A DNA stretch of 64,000 bases from NCBI RefSeq assembly GCF_964030845.1, contig NZ_OZ034983.1, forward strand, positions 62,001-126,000, in the 5' to 3' direction. The number at the start of each line of letters is the position of its first letter. The stretch's first letter is position 1. The translations under genes and the position numbers were made by a program. Under the pieces are notes generated by a model. The model saw nothing but the letters and a program-made list of their open reading frames with translations. It was not told the DNA's origin and searched no databases. This document shows, in pieces, positions 9,227 to 17,332 of this stretch. Origin of the DNA: Candidatus Fukatsuia endosymbiont of Tuberolachnus salignus (GTDB lineage: Bacteria > Pseudomonadota > Gammaproteobacteria > Enterobacterales > Enterobacteriaceae).

Positions 9227-9267
9227 TAAAAGTAAGGCGTTAACCTTGCAGGTTGATTACTTTTATT
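9225..9267 (+). terminator. Probable terminator hairpin after nadD
   Basis: An 11-bp perfect inverted repeat, AATAAAAGTAA / TTACTTTTATT, overlaps the nadD stop and encloses a second small stem (AACCT/AGGTT). The T-rich descending arm could act as a rho-independent terminator. On the other strand it lies just past the end of the 9299-9582 gene, so it may be bidirectional. Confidence 0.55.
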
Positions 9268-9298
9268 GCAGTAACGTTCAATCGAGGTATTCTACTTA

Positions 9299-9582
9299 CT
9301 ATAAAATTGGGGGCGTATAATTTAAAAATTTACTACACCAATTTTTAGCCTCGGCTGTGTTGTTACAGCATAGCGGAAAGACGTTTTTATCTCTTGTCAC
9401 TTTAGAGCATTTTTCGCATAGATCCCGATCCGCTCCACCCGGTTTACATTCAGGACAATTTTCCATAGAAAACGATGCCGCTAAGTTATTGGCTATTTCT
9501 GAGTTGGCGGGGGTGATTGCCTGGATGGAAACTGATAGACATAAAAAAAACCTGCTACTATAAATTGTAAAAACTTCTTCAT
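9299..9582 (-). pseudogene. Small secreted Cys-rich protein gene broken by a homopolymer frameshift
   Basis: On the reverse strand an ATG with AAAGGAA upstream starts MKKFLQFIVAGFF and runs into a tract of eight T (plus-strand A at 9543-9550). With nine T the frame continues as LCLSVSIQA, completing a classic signal peptide. It then gives a 72-residue mature protein with seven cysteines (MENCPECKPGG, DLCEKCSK, FPLCCNN, NWCSKFL) ending at TAG. As sequenced, the frame closes after 29 residues. I do not recognise the family. The intact coding style after the tract suggests either a very recent mutation, a sequencing error or transcriptional slippage restoring the frame. Confidence 0.65.
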
Positions 9583-9929
9583 CAAAAATTCCTTTCTACT
9601 AAAAATATATGGGGATCAATCTTGCCAACACATCTTGATAATTTGCTTAAAAAACGAAATAAGTTTTTCATTTTTAAGCTTAGGTAGACATGTTACTGGT
9701 ATAAGGATAATTATGAAACTCACTGGTGTAAATTATTAAAGCGATATTAAAATGTAAAAGGGGGGATAGAAAAATTATTAATTTATTGTATTATAAAATA
9801 AAAATAGTAGATATCTCTGTGTGATCGGCTGCTAATTTACATAATGACAGTTAATAATTATTAAGTGAAAATAAGACCGATATTTTACTCCATGATGACA
9901 AAATTTCAGCGATCCGTTGACCTCCGAAT
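9583..9929. other. AT-rich intergenic region
   Basis: About 350 bp of very AT-rich DNA between the Cys-rich gene (its promoter must be here) and the 3' end of pssA. No open frame, RNA gene or repeat was recognised. Confidence 0.3.
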
Positions 9930-11285
9930 TTAGAGGATACGGTTAATAAGGCGGTCAATGTGGATCCTGCGTATGCGACGAATGAGCTTGCGTACCTTAA
10001 TCGGATATTGTTGTAAACTGTCCAATTCAAGGTAATGTGTCAATACTCGAGTGTGTCTACGGATGGATAATAACTCTTTAGTGCGCTGTTCCTGCATCTG
10101 ACGTTGAGGATCATGAATAAGAATGGCATTTTCTAAATCCAGATGCCAGGCACGCGGATTTAGATTATTACCGGTGATCAATTGCCATGTATCATCTACC
10201 CAGATCCCTTTTAGATGATAGCTATTATCACCATCTTTCCATAGACGAATAATAAGTTGACCGATATCCACATAGCGTTGCAGACGCCTAAAAAAACGCC
10301 GTAGATTAATTTCATACAGATAGGGTAAGGTACCGATCATCTTAAAAGGCTGATTTTCTGGGATATAAAAATCATTTGCTGTTTTATCACCAACGATAAT
10401 TTCAACCTGCTTGCCCTTCCGCAATAAATAGGTGATATTGCGCATCAATAATGTAGGTAGGTTAAAATACGGAGTACAAATAATGAGGTGTTGTTCAGTG
10501 TAACACATCAGAGCATGAATCGCATTATTTAGTGGATTTTTTTTGCCTAGCCCCACCAAGGGAGTCACTGCTAATTCTTCATTATTTGCATCATTAGCAA
10601 ATTGATAACCAACATCACGTAACTTAAGGCGAAACTGTCGGGTTTCACTTTTAATGTCAGAATTTTTCGGGCGATCACGGCGATCCAAACGCTGTACTGC
10701 TCCGGTGTTTAAAACCTGTTGTTCAATATAAGCCAGCATAACAGCGGCTAACGCCGGATTTTTAATTAATTGATAACGATCATAACGATATTTATCATGT
10801 TGATAGAGATAAACATCATTAATACTGGCTCCGCTGTAAATAACGCTATCGTCAATGATAGAGCCTTTCAGATGTAAGACCCCCAAAGCTTCACGTGTAT
10901 TAACCGCGACTCCGTAAATAGGAACCGCAGTTCCTGCATTTTTTTCAGCCATCTGGCAATACCAATCTGCATTAGTATTTACCGCCACATCTCCGATACG
11001 ACCCCGTTGCGCTCGATGCCAATCTACCAATAGACAGATTTTTAATTCGGGTCGTTGTTTTTTTGCTTGATACAAGGCAGCGAGTATACTTTGACCTGCT
11101 TCATCCTGTTCAAAATAAAGCGCTATCAGATAAATACGTTGGGTTGCCTGGGCAATGAGTGCTAGCAGTGTGGAGCGGAAGATTTTAGGACAGTACAACG
11201 TTTGGATGTCATCAATGGCCTGGGGAAGTTTAGGCAAACAGCAGAGCTGTTGTTGGTGTTTACCACGTTTGAATTTTGACAACAT
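9930..11285 (-). CDS. pssA: Phosphatidylserine synthase (CDP-diacylglycerol-serine O-phosphatidyltransferase)
   Basis: About 451 residues, matching E. coli PssA in length and throughout its sequence. The enzyme makes phosphatidylserine, the precursor of phosphatidylethanolamine. It belongs to the phospholipase D superfamily. Two HxK motifs are present, HLKGSIIDD near residue 139 and YHLKGIWVDD near residue 355, along with LVDWHRAQRGRIG and the basic C-terminus VRKLIRRIRRIHIDRL. The ATG at 11285 gives MLSKFKRGKHQQ as in E. coli; a GTG one codon upstream is less likely. Intact. Confidence 0.96.
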   Translation of the reverse strand: MLSKFKRGKHQQQLCCLPKLPQAIDDIQTLYCPKIFRSTLLALIAQATQRIYLIALYFEQDEAGQSILAALYQAKKQRPELKICLLVDWHRAQRGRIGDVAVNTNADWYCQMAEKNAGTAVPIYGVAVNTREALGVLHLKGSIIDDSVIYSGASINDVYLYQHDKYRYDRYQLIKNPALAAVMLAYIEQQVLNTGAVQRLDRRDRPKNSDIKSETRQFRLKLRDVGYQFANDANNEELAVTPLVGLGKKNPLNNAIHALMCYTEQHLIICTPYFNLPTLLMRNITYLLRKGKQVEIIVGDKTANDFYIPENQPFKMIGTLPYLYEINLRRFFRRLQRYVDIGQLIIRLWKDGDNSYHLKGIWVDDTWQLITGNNLNPRAWHLDLENAILIHDPQRQMQEQRTKELLSIRRHTRVLTHYLELDSLQQYPIKVRKLIRRIRRIHIDRLINRIL

Positions 11286-11446
11286 CACAGTGGGTTTCTT
11301 CTCTATTATTATTTGAGGGCAAAACTGTTACAGCTAAGAACATGCACTTTAAGGAGCGGGTGATAATATCATTACTTTGGAGATTATACGCAAGTTTTAC
11401 TCATTTGAACTGTCGTTCATGACGATTTCGAATAGGTTTTCAGGAT

Positions 11447-12488
11447 TTAATTAGACTCAAACCTATCCTTCACTAAGGAGAGCGCCTGTTCAACAACCAT
11501 AATATTCGCACCAGATTTATAAGCATTCTCGCTTAAATGACGTCGCCACTGACGCGCGCCGGGAATACCTTGGAATATCCCGAGAATATGGCGGGTAATA
11601 TTGCTAAGACGGGTCCCTTGAGACAATTCCTGTTCAATATAGGGATATAACGCTTCTATTGCGCTTACGTTATCGACTATCGGGGGCTGAGAATGAAAAA
11701 GTTCAGGATCTACCTGAGTTAAAATAGCAGGGTTTTGATAAACTTCACGCCCCATCATCACACCATCAACATGTTGGAGATGATCGGCAGCTTCCGCCAA
11801 TGTTTTTACACCCCCATTAATGGCGATGGTTAACGTTGGAAAATCACGTTTAAGTTGATAAACACGGGCATAATCGAGCGGTGGTACTTCGCGGTTTTTT
11901 TTCGGGCTTAGCCCTGAAAGCCAAGCCTTACGGGCATGAATGATTAAACTGCGGCACTCACCTTTATCGGCAATTTTTTGCACGAATTCACATAAAAATG
12001 CATAACTATCTTGTTGATCAATCCCGATACGTGTTTTCACAGTGACAGGAATGGATACTGCATCGTGCATGGCACTAATACAATCGGCGACTAGATCGGC
12101 CTCCGCCATCAAACAAGCGCCAAAACGACCATTTTGTACTCGATCAGAAGGGCAACCAATGTTGAGATTAATTTCATCATAACCTCGTTGCTCCGCCAGT
12201 TTGGCACAATACGCTAACGCCAGTGGGTCATGGCCACCTAATTGCAATGGGATGCTCTTGTTCGCTATACGCCAAGTAATCGCCTTTGCCATGAATGATG
12301 GCACCAGTGGTAACCATTTCGGTATATAACAACGTTTGTCTGGTCAGCAAGCGATGAAAATAGCGGCAATGACGATCAGTCCAATCCAGCATCGGTGCTA
12401 CAGAGAAACGGTGAGGGGAGGATTTTACTGGATTTTCAGATAATTCATTGGGTTGGCTTAGATTTTGAGTTTCTCTATTTTGGTGCAT
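11447..12488 (-). pseudogene. dusA: tRNA-dihydrouridine synthase A, frameshifted
   Basis: DusA reduces U20/U20a of tRNA using FMN. The N-terminal part (SVAPMLDWTDRHCRYFHRLL, VTTGAIIHGKGDYLAYSEQEHPIAI) and the C-terminal part (starting IPLQLGGHDPLALAYC and including INLNIGCPSDRVQNG, KTRIGID, IIHARKAWLSGL) lie in different frames that meet near 12241-12248. A five-base loss within a directly repeated ATTGC would explain the join exactly: the expected residues are HPIALQLGG. All downstream sequence is otherwise well conserved, so the lesion is recent. The 5' end abuts a tyrosine integrase, and dusA is a known integration target. Confidence 0.88.
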
Positions 12489-12511
12489 TTTGGGCCGTTT
12501 TGTCGTATTTT

Positions 12512-12565
12512 TGTATTCTTGGTACACCATAGGGTACACTATTTAAATGGTGTACCAAGAATACA
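12512..12565. repeat. 19-bp perfect inverted repeat between dusA and the integrase
   Basis: TGTATTCTTGGTACACCAT (12512-12530) and its exact complement (12547-12565) flank a 16-bp spacer that carries another GGTACAC copy. It lies exactly at the dusA 5' edge and upstream of int. It could be the attachment region, an integrase/excisionase binding site, or the int operator. Confidence 0.7.
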
Positions 12566-12579
12566 GGATTAGCAGAAGT

Positions 12580-13677
12580 ATGGCTTACTATAACATAGTA
12601 AAACGTCCCCGTGCTGACGGTACTGCAAGATACCGCTGTACTGCAGGCGTAAAAGCAGGTGGCAAACATCTGCACCGCGAAACAAGAACCTTTGGAAAAT
12701 TAGCCCAAGCCAAAACATGGGGGGTAAAACGAGCAGCCGAACTGGAAGAAAATGGTGTACCCAACAGCAGCGACATCGGGAAAATGACCGTTGGCGAACT
12801 GCTAAAACGTTATATTAATGATCCAAATCTTGGTGGCAAAGCAGGCCGTACAAAACGCTATGTACTGGATATGCTGCTGGATTGCGACATAGCCGATGCC
12901 TTACTTGCAGACCTTTCCACAAACCACGTTATCGAGCACTGCCGCCACAGAAACGGCGCTGGCGCTGGCCCGTCCACTGTTAACCACGATGTGAGTTATC
13001 TCTCCTCTGTGTTAGCTTCTGTTAAACCTGTTTATGGAATTGACTACACAGCTAACCCGGCAACAGAGGCAAGGCCGCTCCTACTGCAAATGGGGTTGAT
13101 AGGAAAATCTAAACGCCGCAGCCGCCGTCCGGTAAGTGATGAATTAGATAAATTGCTTGTGGGACTGGAAGCCAGAAGCGGTCATATTGCCGCAAAAATT
13201 CCGTTTGTCGATATTTTGAATTTCTCAATACTCAGTTGTATGAGGGTCGGTGAGGTGTGCAAAATCAGGTGGGAAGATATTGACGAGAAGCAAAAAGCGG
13301 TGCTGGTCAGGGACAGGAAGGATCCTCGTAAAAAATCGGGTAATCACATGCTGGTACCGTTGCTTGGCGACGCATGGACTATCGTGCAACACCAGCCGAA
13401 AACCAGTGAGTTAATTTTCCCGTATAATTCTCGTTCTGTCACTGCCGGTTTTCAACGTGTCCGAAATGCCTTGGGTATTAAAGATCTGCGTTACCACGAT
13501 TTGCGCCGCGAAGGGGCTAGCCGTCTATTTGAGGCCGGATTCAGTATCGAAGAAGTAGCTCAGGTAACAGGTCACCGCTCATTAAACGTTTTATGGCAGG
13601 TGTACACCGAATTATATCCAAAATCACTACATGAGAAATTTTATGCTTTGCAGGGAACAAACCGTACTGGCAAATAA
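12580..13677 (+). CDS. Tyrosine-recombinase integrase (dusA-associated)
   Basis: 365 residues with an N-terminal DNA-binding segment (MAYYNIVKRPRADGTARYRC) and a full catalytic set. The Arg is in SCMRVGEV (about R222), the HxxR in RYHDLRREG (about H306/R309), the His in TGHRS (about H332), and the nucleophilic Tyr in WQVYTEL (about Y342). It resembles prophage and island integrases that insert at the 5' end of dusA. An in-frame ATG 33 bp upstream lies in the inverted repeat, but MAYYNIV is the usual start in this family. It is transcribed away from dusA, as expected for the edge of an integrated element. Confidence 0.9.
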   Translation: MAYYNIVKRPRADGTARYRCTAGVKAGGKHLHRETRTFGKLAQAKTWGVKRAAELEENGVPNSSDIGKMTVGELLKRYINDPNLGGKAGRTKRYVLDMLLDCDIADALLADLSTNHVIEHCRHRNGAGAGPSTVNHDVSYLSSVLASVKPVYGIDYTANPATEARPLLLQMGLIGKSKRRSRRPVSDELDKLLVGLEARSGHIAAKIPFVDILNFSILSCMRVGEVCKIRWEDIDEKQKAVLVRDRKDPRKKSGNHMLVPLLGDAWTIVQHQPKTSELIFPYNSRSVTAGFQRVRNALGIKDLRYHDLRREGASRLFEAGFSIEEVAQVTGHRSLNVLWQVYTELYPKSLHEKFYALQGTNRTGK

Positions 13678-13933
13678 CCTTGTACCTTGAATTTTGTGTA
13701 GCTTGTTATATAACCTTGATATCTGGGCTAGAGCCGGTAATTCAGTGTAATAGCGCATAAACATCGCATTAGTGTGGAAATCCATCATGTATTCATGCAA
13801 TTGGTTAGAGTGAACTGTGAACTAAGCCGGAATAAAATGGGCCAGGGCGATGCAAAGATGATAGCACGCTACTTATACTTACCTAGCACCTTCAACGCTT
13901 TCTCGATAACATCGATTTTTGTTACTAAGACTA
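13678..13933. other. Spacer between integrase and IS5-family element
   Basis: About 255 bp with no open frame that I can support and no recognisable RNA gene or repeat. Confidence 0.3.
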
Positions 13934-14746
13934 GGGTCTGTCCTTAAAGTTTTAGCCACATCAGAATAGATGCAAGTACAAGCCCGGCTTTAAACATAAT
14001 GGCAGTTTTATCGTATCGGGTGGCAATACGCCTAAATTCCTTTATGCGACCAAAAAAACGCTCAACGGCATTACGTTCTTTATAAATATGTTGGTCATAA
14101 ATGACTTCATTAATCCGATTTTTTTTCCCGGGGATCACGGGTGTTATTTGTTTTTCTTGTAGAAATTGACGGAAGAGATCACTGTCATAGCCTCTATCTG
14201 CCAAAAGATAATCGCAAGCATCACTTCCCATCAACACCTGTGCCTGTCCAATATCAGAGGCTTGTCCAGCCGTAATAACAAATTCCAAAGGCATTCCGAA
14301 AGCATCCACTTTTCCATGAATTTTTGAGGAAAATCCACCACAACTTCTCCCTAATCCTTCTTTTTCCTGACCTCCTTTTGCGCCAGCTGCATGCCGATGA
14401 GCCCGAATAATGGTTCCAGCAATCATGTCCCATTCGTGATCCCCATCTTTTTTTAAAAAACGCTAAAATGGCGTCTAAATGTCCTTTTTTGCCCAGTTAT
14501 TGTAACGGTTATACACCGTTTTCCAAGGTCCAAATTCAGGAGGTAAATCACGCCACGGGGCGCCTGTCCTCACGATCCAACACATCGCTTCAAGAAAGTT
14601 TCTGTCGTCTTTTCCATGCCTGCCTTTAGCACCAGGTAATAAAAATTTCAACGTTTCCCATATCCTGTCTGTTATCACTTTTCGGGCCATAGCTATCACC
14701 TTTTTATGGCGCTTTATTACATATTTTATTCTTTAGGGACAGAGCC
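13934..14746 (-). mobile_element. IS5-family (IS427-like) insertion sequence
   Basis: About 813 bp bounded by imperfect inverted repeats: GGGTCTGTCCTTAAAG at the left, and GGCTCTGTCCCTAAAG read inward from the right. It encloses a two-part transposase on the minus strand. Confidence 0.8.
13944..14699 (-). pseudogene. IS5-family transposase with two compensating frameshifts
   Basis: The upstream part (14475-14699) holds the family N-terminus, MARKVITDRIWETLKFLLPG and RTGAPWRDLPPEFG. The downstream part (13944-14426) holds LADRGYDSD and the E region ERNAVERFFGRIKEFRRIATRYDK. Both lie in the same frame, but two TAG codons separate them. The missing stretch GHLDAILAF is readable in the -1 frame. 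Entry is at an A-AAA-AAG motif, a classic slippery heptamer, and exit near a T6/A7 run. One programmed slip cannot serve both junctions, so this copy is probably dead, though its ends look good. Confidence 0.7.
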
Positions 14747-14905
14747 TACTTATTCAAATTTATATTTATCAATATTTTATTAATTTGGTCTATATTTTTT
14801 ATAAAATTAAATTATTACTAGCCAAATTTTAATAGTTAAAATGAAAATTACTTTCATTAATAAATTTATATATTTTATAAAGAAAAAATAGCAATAAGAC
14901 TCATG

Positions 14906-15292
14906 TTAAGTATTTTCTCCATCTGTTGGGAATAATTTATTAACAACTTCAGTTGTATCATTACGTATCGTTTTAGCCATTAGTTGGAAATTAAATTTTT
15001 CATTTTTTTGTATTTCAGACATAAATGAATTCATACCTAATAACTTCTGACAAATAAAATTTGTTTTTACCATATTCTCTAACATGACTTTGTTCAACTC
15101 TGTTTGATTAAAGTTACTTTCCATTTTTCTCTGCTGCAATTCATAGACTTTTAAACCTAACTCTATGAGCATGGAAGTTGTATTAGACGTATTAACTTCA
15201 TGTTTTTTTGCTCCATCGTTACGTTTATTAAAAACAATCGTGTTTATTTTTTCTAAAATAGTCTTATTGATAAAAACCTGAAGTTTTGGCAT
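14906..15292 (-). CDS. traM: TraM, F-type relaxosome DNA-binding protein
   Basis: 128 residues, the family length (127 in F). It aligns along its whole length with F TraM: VFINKTILEKINTIV for LYISNDAYEKINAII, TTSMLIELGLKVYELQQRK for TASMLLELGLRVHEAQMER, and NFNQTELNKVMLENMVKT for AFNQTEFNKLLLECVVKT. The acidic C-terminal tail is NKLFPTDGE. TraM binds oriT and contacts the TraD C-terminus to bring the relaxosome to the secretion channel. Its upstream region carries GANTC sites and a nic-like sequence, as in F-like plasmids. It is on the minus strand, opposite to the tra operon at 23-52 kb. Confidence 0.88.
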   Translation of the reverse strand: MPKLQVFINKTILEKINTIVFNKRNDGAKKHEVNTSNTTSMLIELGLKVYELQQRKMESNFNQTELNKVMLENMVKTNFICQKLLGMNSFMSEIQKNEKFNFQLMAKTIRNDTTEVVNKLFPTDGENT

Positions 15293-15321
15293 GGTTAATC
15301 TCGATTAAAATCTAAAAAATA

Positions 15322-15441
15322 GAGTCTATTATAGATTCTTGCGAACTAATATACCAGAAAAAACAGAATCTAAATATAGTGTGTATTCGAGATTATGATA
15401 TACACAACTTATTGTTATAAAATAAAAACTCATGTGGATTC
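15322..15441. promoter_or_regulatory. Cluster of GANTC motifs upstream of traM (putative TraM binding sites)
   Basis: GANTC occurs at 15322, 15334, 15366 and 15437 in an otherwise very AT-rich leader. The first two are 12 bp apart within a near-palindrome (AGAGTCTATTATAGATTCT). TraM of F-like plasmids recognises GANTC repeats spaced by about one helical turn in the sbm sites, which also autoregulate traM. Confidence 0.6.
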
Positions 15442-15530
15442 TAAATAATGTTTATTTATGAATAAAAAATGAAAATGCATAAACATTCCAAATGTTAATA
15501 TATTGAAAATTAAAGATAATCAGGCAAGAT

Positions 15531-15576
15531 AACCTCTTGCGAGGGGTGTGGATATTTTTTCGTTAAAGAGGAGGTT
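15531..15576 (+). other. oriT: Putative F-type oriT nic region
   Basis: TTGCGAGGGGTGTGG at 15537-15551 differs at one position of 15 from the F TraI recognition/nic sequence TTGCGTGGGGTGTGG. A small hairpin (CCTC-TTGC-GAGG) overlaps it, and a wider inverted repeat (AACCTC at 15531, GAGGTT at 15571) encloses it. The order traM - GANTC cluster - nic, with the recognition strand reading away from traM, matches F. By analogy the nick would be after GGGGTGT at about 15549/15550. Confidence 0.72.
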
Positions 15577-15981
15577 CTTATTAATCCTGTTTAAGATTGA
15601 ATTTTATGTATGACACGAGTTTAAATTTTAAAGAAAAAGTTAAGGAGCTTAGCTGTTTTTATAAAAATACAAATTATGATTTTAGCTGTTTATTAAAAAT
15701 AATGTTAATACTGAATTCAATATTGACAGATGAAACCTACTAATCATACAAACTCATGTGGGAGATCTGTATTCTATCCTACCCAATTTACAGCGTTGTA
15801 CAAAGTATTTTCTTAACTTACTCCTTTGGATCTTTTAGCCTAATTTATCAATATGACATAGCGTTTTTATAGTAATTTATTAAGCGTAAATAGCATATGA
15901 CAAAATCAATTATTTTGGCCGGTAGACGACAATTAAAATGGCCGCCTATTTTTTCACTATGCAATAAAAAACTTGTTGCTT
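15577..15981. other. Leading-region side of oriT, no gene supported
   Basis: About 400 bp of AT-rich DNA. A 45-codon frame starting at 15607 (MYDTSLNFKEKV) lacks a ribosome-binding site and similarity that I can name. Nothing else was recognised. Confidence 0.3.
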
Positions 15982-16320
15982 AATAGTAAAATAAGCGGTC
16001 TGTTTTGGTAATGAACTGAATTTCAAGCCATTCTGAGATGGAAATTCCAGATGCCAGTGCTGGGAAGGATGAAAGTCTCGTCAATAAAAGGTCGGCGATT
16101 ACGTAAAGATTGAGTCATACACCCGAGTCGCTTGATTCCTGTGATGGCGTATTCAACGGTCATACGAATACTCGAAATAATCTTGTTTTCTTGTTTCTGT
16201 TCAAAAGACAAGGGCGTTTTTAGTGTAGAGCCTGAAGCGGTGGTAATGGATGCCTGGTATTCCAGTTTGAGTAATCTCAAGGCCATTTGTTCCATAACTG
16301 GATTTGGATCACCACTCTGA
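15982..16320 (-). pseudogene. Remnant of an IS5-superfamily (DDE_4-type) transposase with one IS end
   Basis: The frame 16023-16295 encodes only the C-terminal part of a DDE transposase: LSFEQKQENKIISSIRMTVE, then EYAITGIKRLGCMTQSLRNR and a final IWNFHLRM. This fits the last catalytic Glu region and tail of the family. The sequence just beyond its stop (from 15982, ATAGTAAAATAAGCGGTC...) recurs at 22579 (ATAGTAAAATAAGCGTCC...), so it is the conserved end of this element type. The N-terminal two thirds are missing. Confidence 0.6.
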
Positions 16321-16457
16321 GAAAGAACCGGATTGTCAATTGTAACGTAACATTAGCCTCACTCGATATTCCAGAAGAAGGGCTTTCAGTGTACCTGCGG
16401 AGCTATGGCTGGGGTAACCGTCTTCAAGTTTGTGGCCAAACACGGTCGCATTGATTA
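16321..16457. other. Short unassigned segment
   Basis: A frame reading DIPEEGLSVYLRSYGWGNRL appears here without a start and ends in a stop. It looks like a fragment of a gene, but the family was not recognised. Confidence 0.25.
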
Positions 16458-17134
16458 TAGCGTAGGCTGTATAAATTAATGTATAATCTCGAGATGACTT
16501 ATCCATTAAAATTTCGCCAACATGTATTGGCTATTAAAGAGCAAGAAAAGCTTACATATGCCCAAACGGCCACACGTTTTTGTATTGGGACCGCAAGTCT
16601 GATGCGCTGGGCTAAACGAATAGAACCTTGTCTGACACGTGATAAACCCGCCAGTAAAATAGCTCGAGCGGCGTTGATTCTTGATGTGGAAACCTACCCT
16701 GACGCGTCTCAATACGAGCGAGCCCAACGTATGGGAGTGAGCGCTAGAGGTATCTGCCATGCGTTAAAACGGTCAGGGTTTAGCGATAAAAAAAACCTTT
16801 TATCATCCAAACGCCAACGCCCAATCCCGAGAAGATTTTCAGAGCAATATCCAGGCCTATGAAGCCAGCGAGACCCCTATTATTTACGTTGATGAAAGCG
16901 GTTTTGCTCATGACATGCCCCGCCTCTACGGCTATTGAGCTAAAGGTAAGCGGTGTTACGGTCAACATGATTGGCCCGCTAAAGCACGTACCAATGTCAT
17001 TGGCGCTCAGCTTAACGGAAAATTAACCACCGTTTGTGCCTTTGAATACAATATCAATAGCGATATTTTTCATGCGTGGGTAACCCAAGACTTACTGCCA
17101 AAAATCCCTCAAGGTGCTGTTATCGTGATGGATA

Positions 17135-17234
17135 TAGCAGGCGCCATGTAACGTGATCTCTTTTGTTAATAAATATTATTTAATATCAATATGTTATTGC
17201 TGATTTTTATAATCAACTTATACGGCCCCTGCTA
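17135..17234. repeat. 100-bp MITE, copy A (inserted in IS630)
   Basis: Ends TAGCAGG(C/G)GCC are inverted repeats, with TA duplicated at 17133-17134 and 17235-17236. Removing it and one TA restores the IS630 reading frame (GATGGATAATG). A second copy of exactly 100 bp lies at 26179-26278. The ends resemble those of the local IS630 (TAGCAGCGG...), so that family probably moves it. Confidence 0.85.
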
Positions 17235-17332
17235 TAATGTGAGCTTTCACAAACGCCAGGATATCCAGTCTACTATACAAAAATCTGGTTTTATTCTGGA
17301 ATATCTCCCGACGTATTCTCCTGACCTGAACC

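Noticed and set aside
9357..9563. Plus-strand 68-codon frame after nadD
   Set aside because: It is the antisense of the Cys-rich secreted protein on the minus strand, which has a signal peptide, a ribosome site and a clear cysteine pattern.
15607..15744. 45-codon frame right of the nic site (MYDTSLNFKEKV...)
   Set aside because: No ribosome-binding site, AT-rich and no recognisable similarity.
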